A stretch of DNA of 64,000 nucleotides from an uncultured Lewinella sp. (GCA_937873655.1 CALMYQ010000093.1:62001-126000), one strand, 5' to 3'; numbered from the stretch's first letter, positions 33,664-43,190 are shown. Notes: generated by a model not told the origin, from the sequence alone. Translations and numbers: made by a program.

Positions 33664-36036
33664 TTATTCGCTTCTTAAAGACCTGGCCGGGTTGGCCAGT
33701 GCCGCCCGGATGCTTTGAAAGCTGACCGTAAACAAGGTGACGGCTACGGCCAATACGCCGGCCATGACAAATACCCACCATTGAAGGCCGATACGATACG
33801 TATAAGAAGCCAGCCAACCGCTGAGGTAATACCAGGCCACCGGAACAGCCACAAAACAGGAAATGAACACCAGGCCGATAAAGTCTTTGGACAGCATGGC
33901 CCACAAATTGGTCAGTGAAGCGCCCAGCACTTTCCGGATGCCGATTTCCTTGGTGCGCTGTTCGGCTACGTAAGCCGACAATCCGAACAGCCCCAGGCAG
34001 GAAATGAAGATGGCCAATACGGCAAATACCCGCGCCAGCTTGCCGATCCGCTCTTCCGACCGGAATTTGGCGTCGTATTCATCATCGGCAAATTTGAAAT
34101 CGAAAGGCGCATCGGGATCGAGCTTTTTAAAGACGGTTTCCACTTTCTTTAACGCATCCTGTACAGGCACGCCCGGCGTAAGCTTTACATTGAAAATGCT
34201 GGCCCATTCATAATCGATCGAAAATATCGTCGGGACCGTCGGGTTGTACGGCGATTGCATGACCATGTCCTTGACTACGCCGATGACCTGGTAGGGTTTG
34301 TCGTTCTTGCGAATGGTCTTTCCGACTATATTGTCCAGTCCGGTCAGTTCTACGGCAGCCTCATTGAGGATGAATGCAGCCGTATCCGTAGCGAAATCCC
34401 TGGAAAAATCACGGCCCTGGAGGACTTCCCAACCGACAGACTTCCCGAAATCATGGGAGCAAGCCACGATGCCGAAAAGCGGCAGGGTATTCGGATCCTT
34501 GCCCTCCCAGTCGAACCCGATCTGGTTGGACCAGATGCCCGTAGTGGGGCTCGAAGACTGGCTCATTTCGTATACTGCGCCGGTTTTTAACAGGTCATCC
34601 CTCAGGACGTCGTATTTGCCGTACAAACCGGTACTCACGTTGAATTGCAGCAAACCTTCCCGGTCATAACCAACCGGCCGGTTTTTGGCATACTGGATCT
34701 GGTTGAACACGATCATGGTGCCGATGATCAGTACGATCGAGACGGTAAACTGGACAACAACCAGGATCTTCCGGGGCAATGCAGCCCAGCGCCCCGTCCT
34801 GAACACGCCTTTCAGGATCTTTATCGGCCGGAAAGAAGACAGGTAAAAAGCCGGGTAGCTTCCCGCCAGCAAGCCTGTGATCAGGGCAAAACCCAGCGCA
34901 AGGAGGATAAAAACGGGGTTGGTGAAGGGGATCTTGATCTGTTTGTCAGCCAGTTCGTTGAACCAGGGCAATGCCAGCCGGACCAGCCCTACGGAAAGGA
35001 TCAGGGCAAGCGCGGCCACCAGGATCGACTCTGTCAAAAACTGCCCGACCAGGTGCTTGCGCAGGGATCCTACGGTTTTACGGACGCCCACCTCCTTGGC
35101 GCGCTTTTCCGAACGCGCCGTACTCAGGTTCATGAAATTGATGCAGGCCAGCAACAGGACGAATACCCCGATGATGCCGAACAGCCAGACGAACTGGATG
35201 CGCCCGCCGATATTCTTGCCGTCCTTGAAATTGGAATACAAATGCCACTTATCCATGGGGTGCAGAAATAACTGCGGATTCCCATCCTTGTTATGGTCCT
35301 TTTCCACATTGACGATCTTGTCGGAAACCTGCGCCATTCCGGCATTATCGGCCATTTCGGCAAAAATCTGGAAGGAATGATTACCCCATTGCTCCTGGCT
35401 GTTCCGGATCCACGGCTCCTGGGTCAGGTACAGCGACCAGGGGAGGTAGAACTTGACCGGGGAAAAGGTGGAGTTATAGGGCAGGTCCCTGAACACTCCG
35501 GTGACCAGAGCATCCGCTTTTTGATCGACCCGGATGACCTTGTTCATAGGGTCTTCATCCCCAAATAGGGTTTTAGCCAGGGTTTCGGACAGCAGTATGG
35601 CGCCAGGGTCCTTCAATGCGTTTTCCAGGCTGCCGGTCTTCATGTCCAGCATCAGCATGCCCGGCAGCATCGGTTCGGCGTACATGCCTTCGTTCAGGAT
35701 CTTTTTGTCTCCGTAGACCAGCAGGTGCTCAAAATTCCAGGATCCCAGCGAGACGTTTTTGAAGTCCGCCGAAAAATTGGTTCGAAGCGCGTTGGCTACC
35801 GGTATGGACATGGCTTCCCCTGAGCCTATATTTTCGTTGAACTGCTGGTGGATCCACAATTGTGCCAGGCGGTCGTGGTTTTTGTGAAAATGGTTGAACG
35901 TGAGTTCGTCATATATCCACAGGCCGATCATCATGGCTACGGCCATGCCGATGGCGAGCCCTGAGATATTGATCAGACTGAATCCTTTGCTTTTCAATAA
36001 ATTCCGCCAGGCGAGTTTAAGATAGTTTGCGAACAT
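33664..36036 (-). CDS. MacB/FtsX-type ABC transporter permease (paralogue 2)
   Basis: A 790-residue permease with the same domain order: N-terminal helix (FSLINISGLAIGMAVAMMIG), periplasmic domain, FtsX core with VRKTVGSLRKHL, second periplasmic domain, FtsX core with IRKVLGASLTNL, and end NPARSLRSE. It follows the DUF4097 gene with a 12-base gap, which suggests one transcript DUF4097 - paralogue 2 - paralogue 3. It would need a separately encoded ATPase. The substrate cannot be read from the sequence. Confidence 0.9.
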   Translation of the reverse strand: MFANYLKLAWRNLLKSKGFSLINISGLAIGMAVAMMIGLWIYDELTFNHFHKNHDRLAQLWIHQQFNENIGSGEAMSIPVANALRTNFSADFKNVSLGSWNFEHLLVYGDKKILNEGMYAEPMLPGMLMLDMKTGSLENALKDPGAILLSETLAKTLFGDEDPMNKVIRVDQKADALVTGVFRDLPYNSTFSPVKFYLPWSLYLTQEPWIRNSQEQWGNHSFQIFAEMADNAGMAQVSDKIVNVEKDHNKDGNPQLFLHPMDKWHLYSNFKDGKNIGGRIQFVWLFGIIGVFVLLLACINFMNLSTARSEKRAKEVGVRKTVGSLRKHLVGQFLTESILVAALALILSVGLVRLALPWFNELADKQIKIPFTNPVFILLALGFALITGLLAGSYPAFYLSSFRPIKILKGVFRTGRWAALPRKILVVVQFTVSIVLIIGTMIVFNQIQYAKNRPVGYDREGLLQFNVSTGLYGKYDVLRDDLLKTGAVYEMSQSSSPTTGIWSNQIGFDWEGKDPNTLPLFGIVACSHDFGKSVGWEVLQGRDFSRDFATDTAAFILNEAAVELTGLDNIVGKTIRKNDKPYQVIGVVKDMVMQSPYNPTVPTIFSIDYEWASIFNVKLTPGVPVQDALKKVETVFKKLDPDAPFDFKFADDEYDAKFRSEERIGKLARVFAVLAIFISCLGLFGLSAYVAEQRTKEIGIRKVLGASLTNLWAMLSKDFIGLVFISCFVAVPVAWYYLSGWLASYTYRIGLQWWVFVMAGVLAVAVTLFTVSFQSIRAALANPARSLRSE

Positions 36037-36048
36037 GGTGCAGCAGGA

Positions 36049-36963
36049 TTATTTGTTCTGAACGGAAGCTTTTCCCGTGCCGGTTGCTACGGTGATCTCG
36101 ACGGCTGAATTGCCGAATTTCTTGGTCTTTTTCAGGGTGTTGTCGTAGCGGCCGCCGCCTTCGGTCTCTTCCGAATCAAATCCGAACGGCGCTTCGATCT
36201 TACCGCTGTCCTTGCCGCATTTCATGACGAGGGTCCCCTCAAAGTTGTAGCCGTTGAAATTCAAGCGGGAATTATCGGTGCCGGAATTCAGGGCAAGGTC
36301 GCCTTTGATGGGGCCGCCGAGACTGAGGGACACGTTGCCGGTGCCGGAGTTCAGGCCGGAATCGCCGTTGATGGATATGTTGTCCGCCATCACGTTGCCC
36401 GTGCCGCTGTTGGCAGAAATGGCGCCGGAAACCTTATTGAGTTTCACGTTGCCGGTACCGGAGTTCAGGCTGAAATCGCCGTCGGAGTCCATGATTTCAA
36501 GATTGCCGGTACCGCTGTTCAAACGAATTTTGCCGCCGACGGCAGAGAGGTAATAATTCCCTGAGCCGGTATTGCCCTCCAATTCGCCGGAATAGCCCTT
36601 GATCCGGGATTCACCGGCGCCGATATTGATCGTCATGGCGGTATTTTCCGGCAACTTCAGGGTCCATTCGCTCTTTTGTTTGTTGTTGCCCTTCCAGGAT
36701 GATTTTTCGTTGATCGAAAGTTTATCCCCTTTTGTTTTTAGTTCGACATCCACTTCGTCATCGTTGTATTTGCCCGCAATCTCAACGCGGCCGGAAGTAC
36801 TTTTTTCGACGGTGAGATCGCCATAGCCGATATTGATCTTTACAGCCTTGATGTCGTCGTAGGATTGCTGGATGGAGCCTTTTTGTCCGGAGGCAGAAAA
36901 ACCGGTGATCAGCAATAAGGCTGCTGAAAGGAATAATGCAGGGCGAATGGTTGAAGATTTCAT
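36049..36963 (-). CDS. DUF4097-type beta-solenoid protein, exported
   Basis: A 304-residue exported protein, starting at ATG 36963 (MKSSTIRPALF) with a signal peptide ending near FSASGQ. The body is a repetitive beta-solenoid of the DUF4097 family with six near-identical turns, NTGSGN, NSGTGN four times and NSGTDN, spaced about 17-19 residues, each turn giving a beta strand. The function of the family is unknown; members often lie with permease or anti-sigma genes. It is embedded between permease paralogues 1 and 2, 138 bases after the first and 12 before the second. Confidence 0.85.
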   Translation of the reverse strand: MKSSTIRPALFLSAALLLITGFSASGQKGSIQQSYDDIKAVKINIGYGDLTVEKSTSGRVEIAGKYNDDEVDVELKTKGDKLSINEKSSWKGNNKQKSEWTLKLPENTAMTINIGAGESRIKGYSGELEGNTGSGNYYLSAVGGKIRLNSGTGNLEIMDSDGDFSLNSGTGNVKLNKVSGAISANSGTGNVMADNISINGDSGLNSGTGNVSLSLGGPIKGDLALNSGTDNSRLNFNGYNFEGTLVMKCGKDSGKIEAPFGFDSEETEGGGRYDNTLKKTKKFGNSAVEITVATGTGKASVQNK

Positions 36964-37101
36964 CGTGATTGATTTTAACAATTCAGGAAATTAAATTCAG
37001 ACCTGTAACAGGCGGTTGCTCAATTGTTTTTAAAGACGCCGTCAGCCCCAAAGGGCTGCATGTCAGGCTTTATTCCTCCCTTAAAACATCCGAAAGGTGA
37101 T

Positions 37102-39507
37102 TTACTCGCTTCTCAGATTGTCGACGGGGTTGGCCAATGCCGCGCGAACGGTTTGCGAACCTATGGTAAGCATACCCAGGATCAACAGCACAAGAACGCC
37201 CGGAAGGAACAACCAAATCGTGATATCGATATGGAAGGCAAACGCCTGAAGCATCTGACCGGCCAGGAAAAAACTCACCGGCAGACCAATCAGTACGGCA
37301 GCCATCAACATCCCGAAGTACCCTTTGGATAGCAGCTTGCTGATGTCCCATACGCCGGCGCCGACCACCTTGCGGATGCTCACTTCCCTGGCCCGGCTCT
37401 CTGCCGTGAAGATGGCCATCCCGAGCAGGCCCAGACAGGCGATCGTGACCGCCATAAAAGCAATAAAGGCTATGATCGAGGTAATATCCCGGTAGTCAGC
37501 ATAGGTGTCGCGGATCGTATCGTCAAAAAGACGGGCCTCAAAAGCGTGGGTTTCATCGATTTTTTTCCATTCTTTTTCCAGGGCGGCAATGGCCGCCGGG
37601 ACGTTGCTGCCGCTCAATTTGATGTTGAGGACGTTCCAACGTGCGGGAACGTACCGGAGCAGGAGCGGTTCAATTGCGTAATCAACGGGTTTGAACTGGA
37701 AGTCTTTGACAATACCGGCGATGGCTACCTGGGTGCTGTCCTCCAGCCAGATCGTTTGGCCAACCGCGTCACCGGGCGTGCCGAGCCCGAAACGCTCCAG
37801 GAATTTCTCATTGACGATCACCGATCTTTCGTGCTGTTGGTTGGGTTCATCCGGGAAATTGTTTCCGGCCAGGAGCGTAAGGCCGAGATTGGGGATATAA
37901 TTATGGTCGATGCTGTAATCTCTGACACCCTGCGGATCGTCGCCTTCTTTCACCCAGACGTCCCCCGCGCTGTCCTGCCAGGTTCCCATATTGTGTGAAA
38001 TGGCACTGATCCGGACAACGCCGGGAACCCGGCCAAGCGCCTGGGAAACCCGCTCAAAGGGTTGACCCTGAAGAGACACATTCAGGATGTTCTCCCGGTC
38101 AAATCCATAGTCCCTGGTCACGGCATAATCCGTCTGCCGGACCATGATGGTCACCACCGAAATAAAGATCAGGGACAGTAAGAACTGAAAGCCCAGCAAG
38201 GCCTTGCGCAGCCCGACCCGGCGGAAGATCCGGATATTTTCCAGCTTTTGCAGAATGACAACGGGCTTGAACCGGGACAGAAACCCCGCCGGCAGCATCC
38301 CCGCGATCAACCCTACGACGGCGGCAAAAAGGATAAACATCCCAAATAAAAAGCCATCCTCATTCAGGTCAAGCTTAAAGTAACTGATCATACCCAATTG
38401 CCGGAATCCCGGGAGTATGCCTTTCAGCAGGATATAGGCCAATCCCAACGAAACCACCGAAAATACAACGCCTTCACCCAGGAACTGGGCAAATACCTGC
38501 CACCGGGTGGCGCCCATGACCTTCCTTACGCCCACTTCTCTGGCCCGCACCAGCGCCCTGGCTACGGTCAGATTGGTATAATTGAAGCAAGCCAGGATCA
38601 TAACGATCAGGCTCAGGGCACTCAGAAACCACAGCATCATCGCCGGCATGGCCCGCCCCAGATTGTTGGAGAGTATCGGGCCCGGTGTGATCTTTCCCAG
38701 GGGTTGCAGCTCAAACCGATAACCCGCATCCCGGCTTTCCAGTTCCAGCCCGGCGTATTGGTTTTCGGCAATATCAGCCAGGCCTTTTTTAAGCGATTCC
38801 AGCGACCCTCCTTTTTTCAGCAGGATATAATTATAGGTGAAATAGTAATTGTTCCAGTTGTCCATTACCCTGGAAACGGCGCCTTGTTTCTCCATGATCG
38901 GTATGGTGGCGCCAGAGGCCAGGGCTTCGAATTCGATGTGCGACTTTCCCGGCGGTTCGGCCAGGATGCCGGTGACCTTGAAGTCGCCGGTCTCCGGATA
39001 GGTCAGCACCTTGCCCATGGGGTCCGAATCTCCAAACAGCTTTTGAGCGGCTTCTTCGGTCAGCACAATGGAGAAAGGCTGCGAAAGCGCATTTTCTGGG
39101 GTTCCTTCCCGGAGTTCGAAACCGAACACATCAAAAAAGGCCGGATCGGTGAAGAAACCGTGGAGCGGCAACTGCTTCCCTTCAACAGAAACTTCCCCGT
39201 TGAATAAGTCGATAAGGCGGACCTCCTCTTCAACGTCGGCGTAATTCTCCGCCAGGGTTTTTCCAACCGGATAAGGGGAGGAAGCATAGGATTCCGTGTT
39301 GCCGCTTTTCCGCAAAGCGGTGGTATTGATCCGGTAAATGCGGTCGCCGTTTTGGTGGAAATCGTCAAAACTGTTCATATCCCTGATGAGCATGATCACC
39401 AGAAGGCATACGGACATACTGACAGCCAGACCAAAAATATTGATGAAGGAAAAGGCCTTGTGTTTCCACATCAGCCGGAGGGCAATGAGCAGGTTGTTTT
39501 TAATCAT
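37102..39507 (-). CDS. MacB/FtsX-type ABC transporter permease (paralogue 1)
   Basis: An 801-residue permease; ATG 39507 (MIKNNLLIALRLMW) is chosen over a TTG-like frame start 7 codons upstream. Landmarks: N-terminal helix SFINIFGLAVSMSVCLLVIM, first FtsX core with VRKVMGATRWQV, second core with IRKVVGAGVWDI, end NPVDNLRSE. It is the first gene of the series 37102-28713, all leftward. A small hairpin (cagccc/gggctg at 37038-37053) lies in the 138-base gap before the DUF4097 gene. It may be the sensor or export subunit for a stress; this is inference. Confidence 0.9.
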   Translation of the reverse strand: MIKNNLLIALRLMWKHKAFSFINIFGLAVSMSVCLLVIMLIRDMNSFDDFHQNGDRIYRINTTALRKSGNTESYASSPYPVGKTLAENYADVEEEVRLIDLFNGEVSVEGKQLPLHGFFTDPAFFDVFGFELREGTPENALSQPFSIVLTEEAAQKLFGDSDPMGKVLTYPETGDFKVTGILAEPPGKSHIEFEALASGATIPIMEKQGAVSRVMDNWNNYYFTYNYILLKKGGSLESLKKGLADIAENQYAGLELESRDAGYRFELQPLGKITPGPILSNNLGRAMPAMMLWFLSALSLIVMILACFNYTNLTVARALVRAREVGVRKVMGATRWQVFAQFLGEGVVFSVVSLGLAYILLKGILPGFRQLGMISYFKLDLNEDGFLFGMFILFAAVVGLIAGMLPAGFLSRFKPVVILQKLENIRIFRRVGLRKALLGFQFLLSLIFISVVTIMVRQTDYAVTRDYGFDRENILNVSLQGQPFERVSQALGRVPGVVRISAISHNMGTWQDSAGDVWVKEGDDPQGVRDYSIDHNYIPNLGLTLLAGNNFPDEPNQQHERSVIVNEKFLERFGLGTPGDAVGQTIWLEDSTQVAIAGIVKDFQFKPVDYAIEPLLLRYVPARWNVLNIKLSGSNVPAAIAALEKEWKKIDETHAFEARLFDDTIRDTYADYRDITSIIAFIAFMAVTIACLGLLGMAIFTAESRAREVSIRKVVGAGVWDISKLLSKGYFGMLMAAVLIGLPVSFFLAGQMLQAFAFHIDITIWLFLPGVLVLLILGMLTIGSQTVRAALANPVDNLRSE

Positions 39508-39725
39508 AACACAGTCTGATGGTACCAACAGGATTGCGTCAATGATCGTGCCATTGGTTTATGCTATTAATAATCAATGATTTATGTGTATATCTTGAAT
39601 AGGGATTTGTCCAATAATGGACATAGTGCGTCCGAAAACGGACAGTATTTTCAGGAGAGGGATAAAAAGGAATGAACCGTTTCGCAGTTAACCAAATATA
39701 ATATTAATCGATTTTTCATTGTGCA

Positions 39726-42065
39726 CTAACTGAATCTCAACATGGCCGATACCAATTTTTCATTTTCCTCCGGCGTACCGACCGTTATGCGAAGGCACCC
39801 TTCACAAAGGATCACCCTGGAGCGGTCGCGTACAATAATGCCTTCGCCTGCCAGATGGCGGTACATCGCCACAGGGTCAGCCAGCTTTACCAGCAGGAAA
39901 TTGGCGTCGGAGGGATAGACCTTTTGTACGGCAGGTAACGCCGCGAGGGATTCCTCCAGGCTCTTCCGTTCCCCGAGAATGATTTTGAGCTGCTGCCGCA
40001 TACTTTCAGGCCAAGACAAGGCCTCCAAGGCCGCATTCTGGGTCAGTTCGTTGATGTTGTAGGGTGGTTTCACCTTGTTCAGCAGACCAATTATCGGCTC
40101 GCCGGTAAAGGCCATACCCAGGCGGATGGCGGCCAGCCCCCAGGCTTTCGACAAGGTTTGCAGGACAACGAGGTTCGGGAATTCATCAATCTTCTTCGCA
40201 TAACCAGGATGCGCTGAAAAATCGATATAGGCCTCATCGATCACCACAATACCTGGAAAATCCCGGATCAAACCAAGTACGGCTTTTTCATCAAGCGCAT
40301 TGCCGGTGGGGTTGTTTGGGCTGCACAGAAAGAGCAGCTTGGTGCGGTTATCCGCGGCGTCAAGAATGGCCTGCACATCCGGTTGGAACCCGGGAAGAAG
40401 CGGTACTTCCACAACACCCACATCGGCGATGTCAGCGCTGACCCGGTACATGCCGTAGGTCGGGGGCGTGATCATAATGCTGTCCCTGCCCGGTTCGCAA
40501 AAGATCCGGATCAGGAGGTCAATAGCTTCATCGCTGCCGTTGCCCAGAAAGATATTCTGGACGGGAACGCCCTTAATGGCCGAGACGGCGGACTTCAGTT
40601 TCCATTGCAGCGGGTCCGGATACCGGTTGAGACCGTTCCCGAACGGGTTTTCGTTGGCATCCAGAAAGACGGAGGCCTGTCCGGAAAATTCGCTCCTGGC
40701 TGATGAATACGGACTCAGGTTCCGGATATTGGGACGCACAAGGGGCAGAATATCCCTTACGCCCGCTATCGAACCGGCTTTTGCGGGTATTTTTTCCAGC
40801 CGGATTCCCACAGCTCGTTTGTGGGCGTCAAGGGCTTCTGCGCCGGCCATTTCCATCACCGCAGGGCCGATATTAGCCAGCCCTTCCGGGGTCAGCGCCT
40901 GGAACGTGATCTTTTTGACAAAGGAGTCAAGGGAAACGCCGCTGTAAGCACGGGCATAGCCGTTGGTGGGCAGCGTGTGGTTGGTCCCGGAGGCATAATC
41001 GCCGACGGATTCCGGGGAATAATGGCCGAGAAAGACCGAACCTGCATTGACTACCTTCCCGGCCAGCTCACCGGCATTTTCACAAGCCAGGATCAGGTGT
41101 TCCGGCGCGTATTGGTTGATCAGTTCTACAGCTTCGGCTTCAGTGTTCAACACGACCGCTGCGCTTTGCGCCAGCGCGCCTTCTGCGATCGTTTTACGCG
41201 GCAGGATTGCCAGTTGCCGGTCGACGGCCTCCCGGGTGCGCCGGGCCATCTGTTCTGACAATGTGACCAGCACAACCTGGCTGTCGACCCCGTGTTCGGC
41301 CTGGGAGAGCAGGTCGGCGGCCACAAAATCCGGGTCGGCATCCTCGCCGGCGAAGACCAGCACTTCCGACGGCCCGGCAGGCATATCGATTGCCGTTCCC
41401 TGCCGGCCGACCATTTGCTTGGCGGCGGTCACATACTGGTTGCCCGGCCCGAAGATCTTATCCACCCGGGGTACATTTTCCGTGCCGTAAGCCATGGCGG
41501 CAATCGCCTGGGCGCCGCCGATTTTGAACACGCGCGTAATGCCGGCCAGGCGGGCGGAGAACAGAATAGCGGGATGTATCTTCCCGTCCTTTCCCGGCGG
41601 GGTACACAATATAATCTCTTTACAGCCGGCTAAACGGGCCGGAATGCCCAGCATCAGCACCGTAGAGAACAGGGGCGCCGTTCCGCCGGGAATATACAGG
41701 CCGACCCGTTCGATCCCGACACTTTTCCGCCAGCACTGTACGCCGGGCATGGTCTCCACGATCCGGACCTCTTCTTTTTGTTGTGCATGGAATGACTCAA
41801 TATTGCGCAGTGCAATCCGGATCGCTGCCTGAAGGCCGGGTGAAATTTCAGCAACAGCCTGCTCCATTTCCGCCGGGCTGACAGCGAATTCCGGCAAATC
41901 GGCGCCGTCAAATTGCCGCGTAAACCTGCGGATTGCGACGTCGCCCTCGGTTTTCACAGCGTTGAGCACGGATTCCACTGCGGCTTCCAGCCGGTTGGTT
42001 TCCAGTGCCGGCCTTTGCAGGATCCGGCTCCAGTTTTGCCCATCAGGGTATAAGAATAATTCCAT
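39726..42065 (-). CDS. hisDC: fused histidinol dehydrogenase - histidinol-phosphate aminotransferase (HisD-HisC)
   Basis: One unbroken frame of 779 residues from ATG 42065. Residues 1-427 are HisD (L-histidinol to L-histidine, NAD-dependent), with SQAEHGVD (Glu257, His258) and APEHL (Glu322, His323) as catalytic or zinc-binding sites. Residues 438-779 are HisC (PLP enzyme making histidinol phosphate), with FLDANENPFG, CSPNNPTGN, VIDEAYIDF and PLP lysine Lys640 in TLSKAWGLAAIRLGMA. Only a linker of about 10 residues (IPAKAGSIAG) separates them and no stop or internal ATG lies there. These are normally separate adjacent genes in this phylum. It begins 20 bases after hisG. No hisB follows. Confidence 0.92.
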   Translation of the reverse strand: MELFLYPDGQNWSRILQRPALETNRLEAAVESVLNAVKTEGDVAIRRFTRQFDGADLPEFAVSPAEMEQAVAEISPGLQAAIRIALRNIESFHAQQKEEVRIVETMPGVQCWRKSVGIERVGLYIPGGTAPLFSTVLMLGIPARLAGCKEIILCTPPGKDGKIHPAILFSARLAGITRVFKIGGAQAIAAMAYGTENVPRVDKIFGPGNQYVTAAKQMVGRQGTAIDMPAGPSEVLVFAGEDADPDFVAADLLSQAEHGVDSQVVLVTLSEQMARRTREAVDRQLAILPRKTIAEGALAQSAAVVLNTEAEAVELINQYAPEHLILACENAGELAGKVVNAGSVFLGHYSPESVGDYASGTNHTLPTNGYARAYSGVSLDSFVKKITFQALTPEGLANIGPAVMEMAGAEALDAHKRAVGIRLEKIPAKAGSIAGVRDILPLVRPNIRNLSPYSSARSEFSGQASVFLDANENPFGNGLNRYPDPLQWKLKSAVSAIKGVPVQNIFLGNGSDEAIDLLIRIFCEPGRDSIMITPPTYGMYRVSADIADVGVVEVPLLPGFQPDVQAILDAADNRTKLLFLCSPNNPTGNALDEKAVLGLIRDFPGIVVIDEAYIDFSAHPGYAKKIDEFPNLVVLQTLSKAWGLAAIRLGMAFTGEPIIGLLNKVKPPYNINELTQNAALEALSWPESMRQQLKIILGERKSLEESLAALPAVQKVYPSDANFLLVKLADPVAMYRHLAGEGIIVRDRSRVILCEGCLRITVGTPEENEKLVSAMLRFS

Positions 42066-42085
42066 GGCAGACCGGGGATTTATGA

Positions 42086-42946
42086 TTAGAGGATCATTTT
42101 TTCGATGGGAACGACCAGAATACCCTGGGCGCCGTTTTCCTTGAGCTGTTCGATGATCTCCCAGAAACGGTCTTCTGTGATGACCGTATGCACCGAGCTC
42201 CATCCTTCGGTAGCCAGCGGCATGACTGTCGGGCTTTTCATGCCCGGAAGGATTTCGATGATGCGTTCCAGGCAATCGTTGGGGGCGTTCATCAGCAGGT
42301 ATTTGTGGCTGCGGGCGGCCAGCACCGATTTAATCCGGAAAATTAGTTTTTCGAACAGGGGTTTTACGCCGGCCGGGATTTGCCTGGAGGCGGCAATGCA
42401 GGCTTCGGACCGGAGGAGGACTTCTTTTTCTTCGAGCCCGTTCTGAAAAAGCGTGCTGCCGGTGCTGACGAGGTCGCAGATGGCGTCGGCCAGACCGATA
42501 TTGGGGGCAATTTCGACAGACCCTGAAATCTCGTGGATCTCCGCTTGAATGTTATTTGCCTGCAGGAAGAGTGAAAGAGAATTGGGGTAGGAGGTGGCTA
42601 TTTTTTTGCCCTGCAGGAACCCGATCCCTTCATAATGCGTGCCTTTGGGTACGGCGATCGAGAGGCGGCATCTCGAAAACCCGAGCAGCAGAGTTTCTTC
42701 TACGTCCTTTTGTTTTTCGACCAGGGTGTTTTGGCCGATAACGGCAATATGCGCTACCCCGTCTTCCAGGTATTGGGGGATATCTGAATTTCGGAGGAAC
42801 AGAATGTCGGCGGGATAGTTGCGGGCGCTGGCCTTGAGCTGATCTTTGCCGTTATCGATCCGGATGCCGCATTCCTTGAGCAATTGCAGGGACTCTTCCT
42901 GGAGTCTGCCCGATTTTTGCACTGCGATTTTGAGTCTGTTTTCCAT
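42086..42946 (-). CDS. hisG: ATP phosphoribosyltransferase, long form
   Basis: A 286-residue long-form HisG, the first and feedback-controlled enzyme of histidine synthesis (ATP plus PRPP to phosphoribosyl-ATP). The catalytic part has KIAVQKSGRLQEESLQLL and the PRPP-binding region DAICDLVSTGSTLFQNGL. The last 75 residues form the ACT-like histidine-binding regulatory domain, with GMKSPTVMPLATEGWSSVHT and GAQGILVVPIEKMI, so HisZ is not needed. It is the first structural gene behind the leader peptide and attenuator (42961-43094), and hisDC follows 20 bases later. Confidence 0.95.
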   Translation of the reverse strand: MENRLKIAVQKSGRLQEESLQLLKECGIRIDNGKDQLKASARNYPADILFLRNSDIPQYLEDGVAHIAVIGQNTLVEKQKDVEETLLLGFSRCRLSIAVPKGTHYEGIGFLQGKKIATSYPNSLSLFLQANNIQAEIHEISGSVEIAPNIGLADAICDLVSTGSTLFQNGLEEKEVLLRSEACIAASRQIPAGVKPLFEKLIFRIKSVLAARSHKYLLMNAPNDCLERIIEILPGMKSPTVMPLATEGWSSVHTVITEDRFWEIIEQLKENGAQGILVVPIEKMIL

Positions 42947-42960
42947 GAGCGGATTGGGTA

Positions 42961-42998
42961 AAAAAAAAGAGGTTTACCGGCAAACGGCAAACCTCTTT
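42961..42998 (-). terminator. attenuator terminator of the his operon
   Basis: On the - strand the arms aaagaggttt (42998-42989) and aaacctcttt (42975-42966) are followed by a run of eight T (42968-42961), ending 14 bases before hisG. The interior holds two tandem copies of tttgccg that can instead pair with cggcaaa in the leader-peptide coding region (antiterminator). Confidence 0.92.
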
Positions 42999-43034
42999 CC
43001 TGTGAGTTTGATTTGGAATCTTAGCGCACAGGCG

Positions 43035-43094
43035 TCACCATTTGCCGAAGCCGGCAATGAAATGATGATGACGATGATGATGCACCAGGATCAT
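43035..43094 (-). CDS. hisL: histidine operon leader peptide (19 aa)
   Basis: ATG at 43094-43092, stop TGA at 43037-43035. It encodes MILVHHHRHHHFIAGFGKW, with six His codons in seven. Directly after the His run the coding region holds ttgccgg (segment 1) and cggcaaa (segment 2), able to form a hairpin; segment 2 can also pair with tttgccg in the terminator (segment 3). A ribosome stalled on the His codons would cover segment 1 and free segment 2, preventing the terminator. This is classic transcription attenuation as in enteric his operons. The reading frame starts 24 bases downstream of the tRNA-Phe 3' end. Confidence 0.93.
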   Translation of the reverse strand: MILVHHHRHHHFIAGFGKW

Positions 43095-43117
43095 TTTGCT
43101 AACTTAGAATCTTTTTG

Positions 43118-43190
43118 TGGTGTGGGGCGGAATCGAACCGCCGACACATGGATTTTCAGTCCATTGCTCTACCAACTGAGCTACCGCACC
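43118..43190 (-). tRNA. tRNA-Phe (anticodon GAA)
   Basis: A 73-base cloverleaf with the anticodon loop ctgaaaa, D arm gctcagttggtagagc and T arm ggcgg-ttcgatt-ccgcc. The 3' CCA is not encoded. The acceptor stem ggtgcgg / ccacacc has one C-A mismatch (position 5 with 68). It is transcribed from a strong promoter at 43212-43242 and lies 24 bases upstream of the his leader peptide, with no room for a separate his promoter of this type. Confidence 0.95.
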
